64,000 bases of DNA. Source: QHXN01 sp963785125 (lineage in GTDB: Bacteria > Acidobacteriota > Blastocatellia > Pyrinomonadales > Pyrinomonadaceae). A model generated the notes under the pieces. That model ran no database searches. It was given only the letters and a program-made list of their open reading frames with translations, and had not been told where the DNA came from. This document shows positions 26,025 to 34,538 of this stretch, piece after piece. Each line of letters opens with the position of its first letter. Positions within the stretch are counted from its first letter, which is position 1. The DNA lies in NCBI GenBank assembly GCA_963785125.1, contig CAWATU010000003.1, positions 806,001 through 870,000 of the forward strand, read 5' to 3'. The position numbers were made by a program, and so were the translations under genes.

Positions 26025-26477
26025 ATGATGCCTGACAAACCTAGAGAGGAAGGCGCGGCCGGCCGCGTGGCTGGGGTCATCGTGTCGCACGGGCAGGTGG
26101 CGAACGAACTGCTGTCGGCGGCCGAGACCATCATCGGCCACTTCAAGCACATCACGGCCGTCTCCATCGGCTGGGGCGACGAGGTGGAGGCGGCCAAGAA
26201 CGAGATACGCCGCGCCGTCGAGCGCGTCTCGGAGGGCGGCGGCGTGCTTCTGATGACCGACATGTTCGGGGGGACGCCGACCAACATCGCTTCGATGTTC
26301 CTCCAGCAGGGCGCGGTCGAGGTGGTGACGGGCGTCAACCTGCCAATGGTCATCAAGCTCGCGGGACTCCAGCCGGGCGTCCCGCTCGAAGAGGTCGCGC
26401 GCCTCGTGCGCGACCAGGGGCGGCAGGGCATCTACCTCGCGGGCGAGCTGCTCGCGGGTGGCGGGCGCAAGGGCTGA
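26025..26477 (+). CDS. PTS mannose-family EIIA domain protein
   Basis: Phosphotransfer protein of 150 residues. VAGVIVSHGQVANELL puts the phospho-accepting His at residue 22; LMTDMFGGTPTNIA and the rest of the fold match EIIA-Man. No EIIB, EIIC or EIID gene is nearby, so it more likely acts as a regulatory sink for phosphate from HPr than in sugar uptake. It lies between rapZ and ptsH, in the place of ptsN in proteobacteria. Confidence 0.92.
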   Translation: MMPDKPREEGAAGRVAGVIVSHGQVANELLSAAETIIGHFKHITAVSIGWGDEVEAAKNEIRRAVERVSEGGGVLLMTDMFGGTPTNIASMFLQQGAVEVVTGVNLPMVIKLAGLQPGVPLEEVARLVRDQGRQGIYLAGELLAGGGRKG

Positions 26478-26510
26478 AGTAACTTTAAGGTGAAGTGAAG
26501 GGGGCCGCCG

Positions 26511-26789
26511 TTGGTCGAGTGCGAGGTCACCATCGTCAACCGTCTGGGCCTGCACGCGCGCGCCGCGGCAAAGCTCGTGCGCGCGGCGACGGCCTTCCGC
26601 TCGACCGTCAGGCTCATCCGCGCCGACCGCGGCGCGGTGGCTGATGCGAAGTCCATCCTGAGCGTGTTGATGCTGGCGGCGGCGCGCGGCACGGAGTTGC
26701 AGATCACGGCCGAGGGGCCGGACGAGGGGCAGGCGCTTGACGCGTTGTGCCAGCTCATCGGCGGCGGGTTTGGGGAAGTTGAAGAGTGA
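26511..26789 (+). CDS. ptsH: Phosphocarrier protein HPr
   Basis: 92-residue phosphocarrier. The active His15 is in NRLGLHARAAAKLV, and the HprK target serine is Ser48 in DAKSILSVLML. Both sites are intact, so EI and HprK can both act on it. It starts at TTG 26511, with a GGGG-rich ribosome binding site upstream. The stop overlaps the ptsI start (GTGA, 26786-26789). Confidence 0.95.
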   Translation: MVECEVTIVNRLGLHARAAAKLVRAATAFRSTVRLIRADRGAVADAKSILSVLMLAAARGTELQITAEGPDEGQALDALCQLIGGGFGEVEE

Positions 26790-28594
26790 GTAGTAAGAGG
26801 GACAAGAGTGAACGGCGTTGGGGCGGCGTGGCCGTCTCGGACGGGGCGGTCTCGGGGCGCGTGCTGCGCGTCCATACGGGTGGACGCCACAGCATCTACC
26901 GCGTCACGCTCGACCCGCCGACCGTCGGACGCGAGGTGCGACGCTACAACGCGGCCGTGCGTCTGGCGCGCCGGCAGTTACTCGCCCTGAAGAAGCGCGC
27001 CGCGCGCACTCTTGGCGAGGAACATGCTTACATCTTCGACGCGCACCTCCTCATGCTTGAAGACCGCAAGCTCAACGACGACGTGGAGGCCGTCATCCGC
27101 GACGAGAGCGTCAACAGCGAGTGGGCCGTCAAGGTCGTGACCGACCGCATCCTCGCCGTCTACGATGAGATCAAGGACGACTACCTGCGCGAGCGCAGCT
27201 CCGACATCGAGGACGTGACGCGCCGCCTGCTCGTCGCGCTCTCCGGCGAGAGTATGCTCGGCCGCCGCCTGACCGAGGACGCCGTCGTCGTCGCCGAGGA
27301 GCTGATGCCCTCGACGCTCGCCGAACTCGACTTCACACACATCAAGGCATTCGCCACGGACGTGGGCGGCTGGACTTCACACACGGCCATCATCGCGCGC
27401 GGCTTGGGGATTCCGGCCGTCGTCGGCCTGCGCGACTTCTACCGCGCGGCGCGCACGGGAGACCAGATCGTCATTGACGCCGGCCGCGGCGAGGTCACGC
27501 TCCATCCGACGCCCGAGACGCTCGAACGCTACGCCGCCGAGGGGCGCGCCGCGAAGGCGTCGCCGTCGCCGCGGGCCGCGTCGGGCGAGGAGTTGCACGC
27601 GCCGCTCAGGACGCGCGACGGCGTCGAGGTCACGCTGCGCGCCAACGTCGAGCTGCCCGTCGAGTACGAGTGGGTGAACCGCTACGGCGCGCACGGCATC
27701 GGCCTCTTCCGCTCAGAGTTCCTACTTTCGCACCGCGGCTCCGTGCCGAACGAGGACGAGCAATGTGAGGCGTACGAGGCGCTGGCGCGCATCGCGGGCG
27801 AGGACGGGCTGACGGTTCGTCTGTTCGACATGGGCGGCGACAAGCTGTCAGGGTCGCGCGCGGATGCGGGCGAGGAGCGAAACCCCGCGCTCGGCCTTCG
27901 CGCCATACGACTCTGCCTGCAACGCCCGGAGCTTTTGCGGACGCAGGTGCGCGCCGTCCTGCGCGCCGCCGCGCGCGGTGCGATTGATTTGGTCATCCCG
28001 ATGGTCTCGGACGTGACCGACGTGCGGCGCGCGCGCGCAGTCATCGAGGACGAGCGGGCGCGGCTCGGCGCGGAAGGGAAGGCCGTGGGCCCTGTGCGCG
28101 TCGGGGCGATGATCGAGGTGCCTTCGGCCGTGCTCGTCGCGGAGAAGCTCGCGCGCGAGGTGGACTTCTTCAGCCTCGGCACCAACGACCTCGTGCAGTA
28201 CACGCTCGCGGTGGATCGTGGGAATGACGAGGTGGCGGGCTGGTTCCGCTCGCTCCACCCGGCGGTCTTAATCTGTATCGGGCGGGCGCTCGGAGCCGCC
28301 GCGGGCGCCGGCATACGCTCCGTGGTCTGCGGCGAGATGGCGGCGTCGCCGGCCTACGCGACCATCCTGCTGGGCCTGGGCGCGCGCGAGCTGAGCATGG
28401 CGCCGACGGCCATCCCGCGCGTGCGGCGCATCATCGCGGGACTTGAGCTGGAAGAGGCGGAGCGTATAGCGAAAGAGTGCCTCGAATGCGCGACCGCCGA
28501 CGAGGTTGAGGAGTTGGTGCGCGTGAGGCTCGGCGGGCGCTGGCCGAATCTTTTTCCCAAAGAAATCTTGCCACCCCCGAAAACCAAAGGGTAG
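26786..28594 (+). CDS. ptsI: PEP-protein phosphotransferase, enzyme I
   Basis: Transfers phosphate from PEP to HPr. The 602 residues show the active-site His in GGWTSHTAIIARGLGIPAVVG (about residue 200, motif split for length), GIGLFRSEFLL, and the PEP-binding VGAMIEVPSA with FFSLGTNDLVQYTLAVDR. Slightly longer than E. coli EI. GTG start overlaps ptsH. It completes hprK-rapZ-EIIA-ptsH-ptsI. Confidence 0.96.
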   Translation: MSSKRDKSERRWGGVAVSDGAVSGRVLRVHTGGRHSIYRVTLDPPTVGREVRRYNAAVRLARRQLLALKKRAARTLGEEHAYIFDAHLLMLEDRKLNDDVEAVIRDESVNSEWAVKVVTDRILAVYDEIKDDYLRERSSDIEDVTRRLLVALSGESMLGRRLTEDAVVVAEELMPSTLAELDFTHIKAFATDVGGWTSHTAIIARGLGIPAVVGLRDFYRAARTGDQIVIDAGRGEVTLHPTPETLERYAAEGRAAKASPSPRAASGEELHAPLRTRDGVEVTLRANVELPVEYEWVNRYGAHGIGLFRSEFLLSHRGSVPNEDEQCEAYEALARIAGEDGLTVRLFDMGGDKLSGSRADAGEERNPALGLRAIRLCLQRPELLRTQVRAVLRAAARGAIDLVIPMVSDVTDVRRARAVIEDERARLGAEGKAVGPVRVGAMIEVPSAVLVAEKLAREVDFFSLGTNDLVQYTLAVDRGNDEVAGWFRSLHPAVLICIGRALGAAAGAGIRSVVCGEMAASPAYATILLGLGARELSMAPTAIPRVRRIIAGLELEEAERIAKECLECATADEVEELVRVRLGGRWPNLFPKEILPPPKTKG

Positions 28595-28900
28595 AATCTA
28601 CACACGGGCAGCCGGCCCGAGTCTTTGACCATTTCCCGACCCTTCACCCGACGCCCGATACGAACACACGTGCAACCGAAAGCTTTGCGAGACGGCCGGC
28701 GGAAGGGTCATTTATCTGCGAAGCGAGTCGCTTTAGCAGTTTATGCAAGGTGAGGGACGCCGGGGCGTTCATTGCCCACGAACCGCCGCCGGGCGGCCCT
28801 CGTAACGAACAAGGGGAAGAGTCCGTCTGATGCTGCTTCTGTTGCCGCCGTGCCCGGCGGTCGCGGCGGCGCCGACGGACGAGCAAGAAAGAGTGCCCGT
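28595..28900. other. Intergenic region before the polysaccharide export gene
   Basis: About 305 bases. An in-frame extension of the following gene reaches back to 28772, but its predicted sequence is basic and lacks a signal peptide, so it is rejected. A small inverted repeat GCGA...TCGC is visible near 28720. I see no tRNA, known riboswitch or convincing promoter. It may be a long 5' leader. Confidence 0.4.
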
Positions 28901-30106
28901 ATGAAGAAGTTCTTTTACGCCGCGGCCGTCGCGCTCGCCCTCTGCGGTGCGGACGCGCTCGTCGCGCACGCACAGGCCGGCGTCCGCGTCGGCCCGGCCG
29001 CGGACGACGCGGCGGCAGAAGCGCCCGCCCGGCCCAAGCCGAAGAAGGATGAGAAGAAGGACTCGAAGAGTTCTTCCTCATCCGAGAAGCCACGCGAGGC
29101 CGCGAACACTACTGCTCCCACGGTCGCGCCCACAGTCAAGACCAACCCTTCATCGACCAGCGACGCGCCCCCGAAGTCCAACGAGCCCGGCCTCCCCGTC
29201 GGCGCGCCGGTCAAGACCTCGACGGGTGCCGAAGGCTCTAACGAGACTGGCAAAGTGACTTCGCCTGCGACGCAGTCGAACAACCCGACGGGGCCTCCTC
29301 CCGTCGCGCGTCCCGCGAACGCGTCCCCCGCGGCCCCGACGCCTGCCGTCTCTCCCGCCAGTATCTACCGCATCGGCATCGGCGACGTGCTCGACATACG
29401 CCTGCTCAACGCGCAGGACCCGCGGCAGAACACTCTCTACTCGGTCGTCGCGGGCGGCGTGCTCGACTACCCGCTGCTCAAAGACCCTCTGACGGTCGCC
29501 GGGATGACGACCGACGAGTTGTCCGCTCAGCTCGTCGCCGAGTTCCGCCACCGCGGCCTCTACGAGAAGCCGCAGGTGCGCGTCAGCGTCCGCGAGTACG
29601 CGAGCCACGCCGTCCTCGTGAGCGGGCTCGTCAGCGACCCCGGCACGAAGATTCTGAGGCGCGAGGCCATCCCGCTCTACGTCGTCGTCGCCGAGGCGCA
29701 GCCCAAGCCCGAGGCCGGACGCGCCGTCATCATCTCGCACTCGACGGGCAAGGTCATCAACGTTGACCTCAACGACGCCGCCGGCCTCAACACGCTCGTG
29801 CAGTCGGGCGACGTTATCACGCTCACCGTTCGGCCGCCCGAGTTCTACTACGTCGGCGGCGAGGTGGGCGCGCCCGGGCAGAAGGACTTCCACTACGGCA
29901 TCACTCTGACGCAGGCCCTGCTCGCCTCGGGCGGCGCGACGAAGGCGACGGTCGCGCGCGTGCGCGTGCTGCGTGCCGGCGCCGACGGCCGCCTCTCCCC
30001 GACCGAGTACAACCTGAACGAGATAGAGAACGGCGTCGTGCCCGACCCGCTGCTCCAGCCCGGCGACCGCATCGAAGTCTCGTCCGCGCCATTCAAGAAG
30101 AAATGA
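28901..30106 (+). CDS. Polysaccharide export protein, Wza/SLBB family
   Basis: Probable outer-membrane or periplasmic polysaccharide exporter subunit, 401 residues. A signal peptide (about 1-24) is followed by a low-complexity Lys/Ser/Pro linker (about 35-150). A poly_export domain begins YRIGIGDVLDIRLLN (about 165), and SLBB-type repeats contain YYVGGEVGAPGQKDFHYGITLTQALLASGG (around 320-345). The ATG at 28901 directly precedes the signal peptide. No other capsule genes are adjacent. Confidence 0.85.
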   Translation: MKKFFYAAAVALALCGADALVAHAQAGVRVGPAADDAAAEAPARPKPKKDEKKDSKSSSSSEKPREAANTTAPTVAPTVKTNPSSTSDAPPKSNEPGLPVGAPVKTSTGAEGSNETGKVTSPATQSNNPTGPPPVARPANASPAAPTPAVSPASIYRIGIGDVLDIRLLNAQDPRQNTLYSVVAGGVLDYPLLKDPLTVAGMTTDELSAQLVAEFRHRGLYEKPQVRVSVREYASHAVLVSGLVSDPGTKILRREAIPLYVVVAEAQPKPEAGRAVIISHSTGKVINVDLNDAAGLNTLVQSGDVITLTVRPPEFYYVGGEVGAPGQKDFHYGITLTQALLASGGATKATVARVRVLRAGADGRLSPTEYNLNEIENGVVPDPLLQPGDRIEVSSAPFKKK

Positions 30107-30311
30107 GCGCGGCCTTCCGCGTGCGGAGCCGCCGCCTTTTTTGCAGCCGTTCTTTCGCGCTTGCGAGCGCCTTGTCCGCCGCGCCCGCGCGCTGTATTAT
30201 CCTGCGCGGCCCGACAGAAAAGTTTCATCCAGAGAGCGCGACGCATGTGCGTCTCTCGCGTACGCGCCGAATCGTTCGACTCGACTCGTTTTAGACTCGC
30301 ACCTGCCCGTC

Positions 30312-30316
30312 GGAGG
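30312..30316 (+). promoter_or_regulatory. Ribosome binding site fixing a TTG start
   Basis: GGAGG lies 9 bases before TTG 30326. It places the start directly before a signal peptide and rules out an upstream extension to 30161. Confidence 0.75.
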
Positions 30317-30325
30317 AACATAACT

Positions 30326-32668
30326 TTGAGTAAGTGGAATCGTATCGGCGCGGCCGCGCTCGCCGCCGCGCTCGTCCTGTCCCCCCTCGCCAACACGGCG
30401 GCCTTCGCCGCGACGCCCCACGCGTCGCAGCAGGACGACGCCCCCTCGGCGGCCGAACAGGAGACCTTCAACCGCGGGCGCGCGCTCTTCGCCAAGTCGC
30501 AGTACGAGCAGGCGGCAGCCGTCTTCCGTGACTTTCTGAAGGGGCACCCCGACAGCTTCATCGCCGACCTGATGCTGCTCTGGCTCGGCCGTTCCTACAT
30601 CGAGCTTGGCAAGTTCCCCGAAGCCGCGGAGGTCGCCGAGCGCCTGCGCACGATCAAGGACACGCCCTTCTCCGACATTTACGAGACCGAACTCCAGACG
30701 GCGCGCGCCGAGGCGGCCACGCGCCCCGCGCCGCCCGCCGCGACCCCGACGCCGCGCGCCACGCCCGCGACTCAGGTGGCTCGTGCCACGCCGACGCCCA
30801 CACCTGCGCGCCCGCGCGCCACCCCGCGCCCGACGCCGACGCCGACCGAGGTTGCCGCGACGCGCACGACGCCCGCCGTCCCCGAACTCTCCGTCCGCGG
30901 CGGCGGCGAGGCCGAGCGCCCGCGCACCGCCGCGAGTCGTCGCAATCGTAACGCGCGCGGCAACGCCGCCGCGCCCGCCGCCAACACACAGCCCGCCGCG
31001 ACGCCGACTCCGCAGCCGACGCCCGTACGCAGGCCGAGCCGGACGGAGACGGCCTCCGTCCCGACCCGCACGACGCCGGCCGTCACGCCGACGCCCCTGC
31101 CGGCCGTGACCCCGACGCCCGCGCCGCGCCCCGTCGAGACCGCGGCCGTAACACCGGGCGGCGACAGCCAGACGGGCGGCGGCGGCTTCAGCATCACGGT
31201 CAGACAGGTGCCCGACTTGCAGCTCGCGCTCCGGCGCTCGGCGCTCGCCGCGCAGCCCGGGCAGACGATCCAACTGCCGCTCGTCATCACCAACGCGGGC
31301 AACAAGGAGGATCAGTTCAGGCTTGAGACAGACCTGCCCGCGGAGTACCAGCCCTCCTTCAGCCAGAGCGGCACAGACGTTGGGCTGCCCGTCTTCGTCA
31401 CGCCGCAGATGCAGCGCGGCGCGACGCTCGAAATCATGCTCAACGCGCGCGTGCCCGAGAGCGCACCCGACAATCAGCAGCAGCGCTTTCTCGTCCGCGC
31501 CGCCTCGCAGGCCGACGCGACCATCACGAAGGTGACCGACGCGTCTTTGACGGTCGTCGCCGCCGCGCTCGCCGCGGCCTCGAACGCTTTGCAGGAGACC
31601 GTCCAGCCCGGCGACACCTTTACGCAGCGCATCAGCGTGCGCAACGCGGGCAGCGCCACCGCCCGCGAGACGCGCGCCGACTTCGTCTTCAACCCTGACT
31701 TCGAGCTGGTGAGCGCGACCCCTTCGCCCGTCGCCTATGACCGCTCGTCGCGCACGGCCATCTGGTCTCTGGGCGACCTTGAGTCGCGCGACAACCGCGA
31801 GATAACCGTCACGCTGCGGGCCGTCGGCGAGGCCCTCGCCGGGTCGAACAAGCCCGTCGGGCGCGGCACGATGCGCACGCGGAGCCTCTTCATCCCTTCG
31901 AACTTCGACGGGCCGGCCATCTCGGTCGGACGCGTCGCGGGCGCGCGCGTCGAAGCCGTCTCGAAGGGCCTGACGGCGACGCCGGGCGACACGATGTACG
32001 TCCCCTTCATCGTCCGCAACCCCTCGAACTACCCCGAGAGCTTCGAGCTGCGCATCGTCGCGCCGGGTGCGCCGCAGGCGACCGTCTACGCCGACCTGAA
32101 CGGCGACGGCCGTCACCAGACGGACGAGCCCGCCGTCACGCAGACCGCGGCGCTCGACCCGCGCGGCGGCCAGTACCCCGTCCTGCTCGGCGTGGACATC
32201 CCGCGCTTGACGCCCGACCGCACGCAGTTCGCTTACAACCTCGTCACGCGCGCCCTGGGCGCCTCGGGCCGCATCGCGGGCGAGGACTCGACCGTGCTCA
32301 CGGTCGCGACGCCGCGCGTGCGCGTGCGCGCGGAGTTGCCGAACACAGAGGTCAGGCCGGGCGACACGCTCTTCTACCGCCTCGTGCTCGTCAACGACGG
32401 CGGCGGCCTTGCGAAGAGTCTGGTCGTGACGGAGCAGTTACCCGAGGCTCTGGAGTTCGTCTCGTCGGCGCCGGAGCTGACGCTCGGGGAACTCGGGGGT
32501 GGCGGACGCGGCCTCGTCTGGCGCGTGGCAGAGCTTGCGCCGGGCGACACGCAGGTCTTACAGGTGACCGTGCGCCTGCGGCAGAACCTCGCCGCCGACG
32601 CGGTCATCACGCCGCGCCACACGCTCACCTATCAGGACTCGAACGCGAACGCGTACCGCGGGCAATGA
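30326..32668 (+). CDS. Secreted TPR protein with DUF11-like repeats
   Basis: Exported protein of 780 residues starting at TTG 30326. It has a signal peptide (about 1-31), TPR-like helices as in YbgF (about 45-120, FNRGRALFAKSQYEQAAAVF), a Thr/Pro/Ala-rich linker (about 125-290), and a long C-terminal region of Ig-like strands. The final domain (about 670-775, RPGDTLFYRLVLVNDGGGLAKSL) is DUF11/CARDB-like. It is probably a surface or periplasmic scaffold protein; role unknown. Stop overlaps the next start by 4 bases. Confidence 0.78.
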   Translation: MSKWNRIGAAALAAALVLSPLANTAAFAATPHASQQDDAPSAAEQETFNRGRALFAKSQYEQAAAVFRDFLKGHPDSFIADLMLLWLGRSYIELGKFPEAAEVAERLRTIKDTPFSDIYETELQTARAEAATRPAPPAATPTPRATPATQVARATPTPTPARPRATPRPTPTPTEVAATRTTPAVPELSVRGGGEAERPRTAASRRNRNARGNAAAPAANTQPAATPTPQPTPVRRPSRTETASVPTRTTPAVTPTPLPAVTPTPAPRPVETAAVTPGGDSQTGGGGFSITVRQVPDLQLALRRSALAAQPGQTIQLPLVITNAGNKEDQFRLETDLPAEYQPSFSQSGTDVGLPVFVTPQMQRGATLEIMLNARVPESAPDNQQQRFLVRAASQADATITKVTDASLTVVAAALAAASNALQETVQPGDTFTQRISVRNAGSATARETRADFVFNPDFELVSATPSPVAYDRSSRTAIWSLGDLESRDNREITVTLRAVGEALAGSNKPVGRGTMRTRSLFIPSNFDGPAISVGRVAGARVEAVSKGLTATPGDTMYVPFIVRNPSNYPESFELRIVAPGAPQATVYADLNGDGRHQTDEPAVTQTAALDPRGGQYPVLLGVDIPRLTPDRTQFAYNLVTRALGASGRIAGEDSTVLTVATPRVRVRAELPNTEVRPGDTLFYRLVLVNDGGGLAKSLVVTEQLPEALEFVSSAPELTLGELGGGGRGLVWRVAELAPGDTQVLQVTVRLRQNLAADAVITPRHTLTYQDSNANAYRGQ

Positions 32669-33180
32669 GCGACGCCGCCGCGCGCGTGCGGACAGACACG
32701 GAGGCCGGGACGAATGTGTCCGGCCTCCGTGTTCCTTTTTCGGTGGGCGGGGAAGGTCACGCGTTTCGAGTGCGCGGGCGGCTCGTCAAACTCATCGCCG
32801 TCAAGCTCGCGCTCGACCTCCTCTTCGTCTGCGGGCTCGCGCTCTACACGTATGCCGTCACGTTCGGACGCGGCTTCGACGGCAAGCTCGAACAGACCGA
32901 CGGACTGCGCGCGAGCGGTTGGGTCGTTGACCTCGAACAACCGGGCGCGCCCGTTGAGGTGCAGCTCTTTCTTAACGGCAGTTTCGCCGCCGCCACCGTT
33001 GCGGGCGAGCCCGCGTCGGACGGCCACGCCGTTGAAGGCCGTCGGGCCTTCGTCTTCCAGTTAGTGGCGCCGCGCTACGGCGAGTACGAGGCGCGCGTCT
33101 ACGCCGTCCGTGAGGGGCGCGGTGGCGCGCGGCGCACACTTCAGCAGATAGGCGACCCGCGCGGCTTCATCTTTAAATGA
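32665..33180 (+). CDS. Single-pass membrane protein of unknown function
   Basis: Up to 171 residues: a short N-terminus, one membrane segment (about 48-66, LALDLLFVCGLALYTYAVTFG), and a beta-rich extracytoplasmic domain ending GDPRGFIFK. ATG 32665 overlaps the previous stop. However, a strong terminator hairpin sits within codons 11-26, so translation may really begin at GTG 32770, leaving 136 residues. Family not recognised. Its stop overlaps the CPBP start by 4 bases. Confidence 0.6.
   Translation: MSDAAARVRTDTEAGTNVSGLRVPFSVGGEGHAFRVRGRLVKLIAVKLALDLLFVCGLALYTYAVTFGRGFDGKLEQTDGLRASGWVVDLEQPGAPVEVQLFLNGSFAAATVAGEPASDGHAVEGRRAFVFQLVAPRYGEYEARVYAVREGRGGARRTLQQIGDPRGFIFK
32696..32740 (+). terminator. 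Intrinsic terminator after the TPR/DUF11 gene
   Basis: A perfect 13-bp stem, ACACGGAGGCCGG with CCGGCCTCCGTGT, around an 11-base loop, followed by TCCTTTTT. It is 28 bases after the upstream stop codon but inside the nominal next coding region. Confidence 0.8.
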
Positions 33181-33845
33181 CCGAGAGCATCACGACCGAA
33201 GACCGCGCGCTCGCCGCGTGGGAGATCGTGGCGGCTGCCACGTCTGCGCTCGCCGCCGAGTGGGTCGTGGGCACGCTCGCGGGACGCGGGCGGCTGCTGC
33301 TTCTGATTCCAGTGACGACGGCCGTCGCTCTCATGCTTCTCTCGCACCGCGTGCGCAGAGAGTCTGCGCGTGAGATCGGCTGGCGCCTCGATAACTTCGG
33401 GGAGGCGGCGCGGCTGCTCCTGCCGCCGATGCTCGCCGTCTCGGCGCTGCTCGTCGGACTGGGATGGTACGCGGGCACGCTCGACTTCGGCCGCTGGGAG
33501 GGCGGCCAGTCGATTCTGGGAGTGCCCGGCCTGAGCCTCGCTTGGGGTGTGCTCCAGCAGTACGCGCTTCAGGGGTTCATCAATCGGCGCGCGCAACTCG
33601 CCCTCGGGCGAGGGACTTTGAGCGTGCTGCTGGTCGGACTCCTCTTCGCGCTGTTTCACCTGCCGAATCCCTGGCTGGCGTTCGCGACCCTTGCGGGCGG
33701 ACTGCTCTGGGCCTACGTCTACCAGCGTGCGCCGAACATCCTCGCCGTCGGTCTCAGTCACTCCCTGATGACCTGGGTGATGATCTCCTCCGTCCCGGCG
33801 GGCGCGCTCCACAACCTGCGCGTCGGCTTCAAATACTTCGGCTGA
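33177..33845 (+). CDS. CPBP-family membrane protein with altered active-site motif
   Basis: 222-residue membrane protein with about six hydrophobic segments. The CPBP/Abi (Rce1-like) motifs are recognisable: motif 1 region LQQYALQGFINRRAQ, motif 2 LFALFHLPNP, motif 3 LSHSLMTW. In active CPBP proteases motif 1 is EExxxR; here Gln127-Gln128 replace both glutamates. It may be a different enzyme subgroup or inactive. ATG overlaps the previous gene by 4 bases, so the two are probably co-expressed. Confidence 0.78.
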   Translation: MTESITTEDRALAAWEIVAAATSALAAEWVVGTLAGRGRLLLLIPVTTAVALMLLSHRVRRESAREIGWRLDNFGEAARLLLPPMLAVSALLVGLGWYAGTLDFGRWEGGQSILGVPGLSLAWGVLQQYALQGFINRRAQLALGRGTLSVLLVGLLFALFHLPNPWLAFATLAGGLLWAYVYQRAPNILAVGLSHSLMTWVMISSVPAGALHNLRVGFKYFG

Positions 33846-33941
33846 AAGGGAATCGCCCGCAATGCAATTTTTTGGCGGCACAACACATTAAAGTTTTAAC
33901 GAAAGACGCGTTAGGACTGTACGTGTTCAACGGTGCTTTGC

Positions 33942-33947
33942 TATAAT
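33942..33947 (+). promoter_or_regulatory. Extended -10 promoter for RNase P RNA
   Basis: TATAAT preceded by TGC at 33939-33941. It lies 10 bases before the first base of the RNA's P1 helix, the spacing expected for transcription starting at the RNA. Confidence 0.7.
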
Positions 33948-33956
33948 CCGCGCCGC

Positions 33957-34450
33957 GGATTCGAGAACGGGTCGGGCGGTCGCTGCCGAGCCTCGCAAGG
34001 GGTGAGGGAGAGGAAAGTCCGAACACCAAAGGGCAGCGAGCCCGCTAACGGCGGGGCGCCGGCCGGTCGAAGGCTGCGAGAGCAGTCCGCGGCCGTCCGT
34101 GCGACGACAAGTGCAACAGAGAAGAGACCAGCCAGCGGGCCTTCGGCTTCGGCTGTCGGCAGCGGGTGATGGGTGAAACGGTGCGGCCCTCACGGGCTTA
34201 AAGTAAGAGCGCACCGGCGCGTCTGGTGACAGGCGCGGCCAGGCAAACTCCTCGCGGTGCAAGACCAAATAGGGAGGCGGGCAAAGGGCGGCCCGTCCGA
34301 ATGCGCGCTCTTTCCGAGAGCGCGCCACGCCTCCGGGTAGGTCGCTTGAGCCGTCCGGCAACGTACGGCCTAGAGGAATGATCGCCCATCCGTGAACCAT
34401 CCGCGGTTTACGGTGGACAGAATTCGGCTTACAGACCCTTTCTCGAATCC
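33957..34450 (+). ncRNA. rnpB: RNase P RNA, bacterial type A
   Basis: Catalytic RNA that matures tRNA 5' ends. The ends pair as helix P1 (33957-33966 with 34441-34450, 10 bp). Conserved blocks appear in order: GAGGAAAGTCCGAACACC near 34008, GGTGAAACGGTGC near 34170, GCAAGACCAAATAGGGAGG near 34258, AGAGGAATGATCGCCC near 34373, and GAATTCGGCTTACAGACC near 34420. At about 494 bases it is longer than the common 350-420. Confidence 0.95.
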
Positions 34451-34538
34451 GCGCACATCCAAGTTCTTTCACCTCGGAACCCGATACCCAAGCCTCACGA
34501 GACGTTTCAGTCTCCAAAGGCGACAGGAGAACCCGAGA

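Noticed and set aside
28595..28770. c-di-GMP or other riboswitch before the polysaccharide export gene
   Set aside because: A few riboswitch-like words (GAAAG, small stems) are present, but no complete aptamer core of a known class could be assembled.
30197..32116. Very long open frame on the minus strand opposite the TPR/DUF11 gene
   Set aside because: High third-position GC keeps antisense frames open across this window. The predicted protein is Arg/Gly-rich with no family motif, whereas the plus-strand gene has a ribosome binding site, signal peptide and domains. Similar shadows opposite lptC/A (18289-20385), the EIIA/rapZ region (25146-26555) and CysO-MoeZ (57885-59408) were rejected for the same reason.
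34392..34538. Longer start for the RHH protein
   Set aside because: The extension begins inside RNase P RNA. ATG 34539 has a good ribosome binding site and starts the RHH fold.
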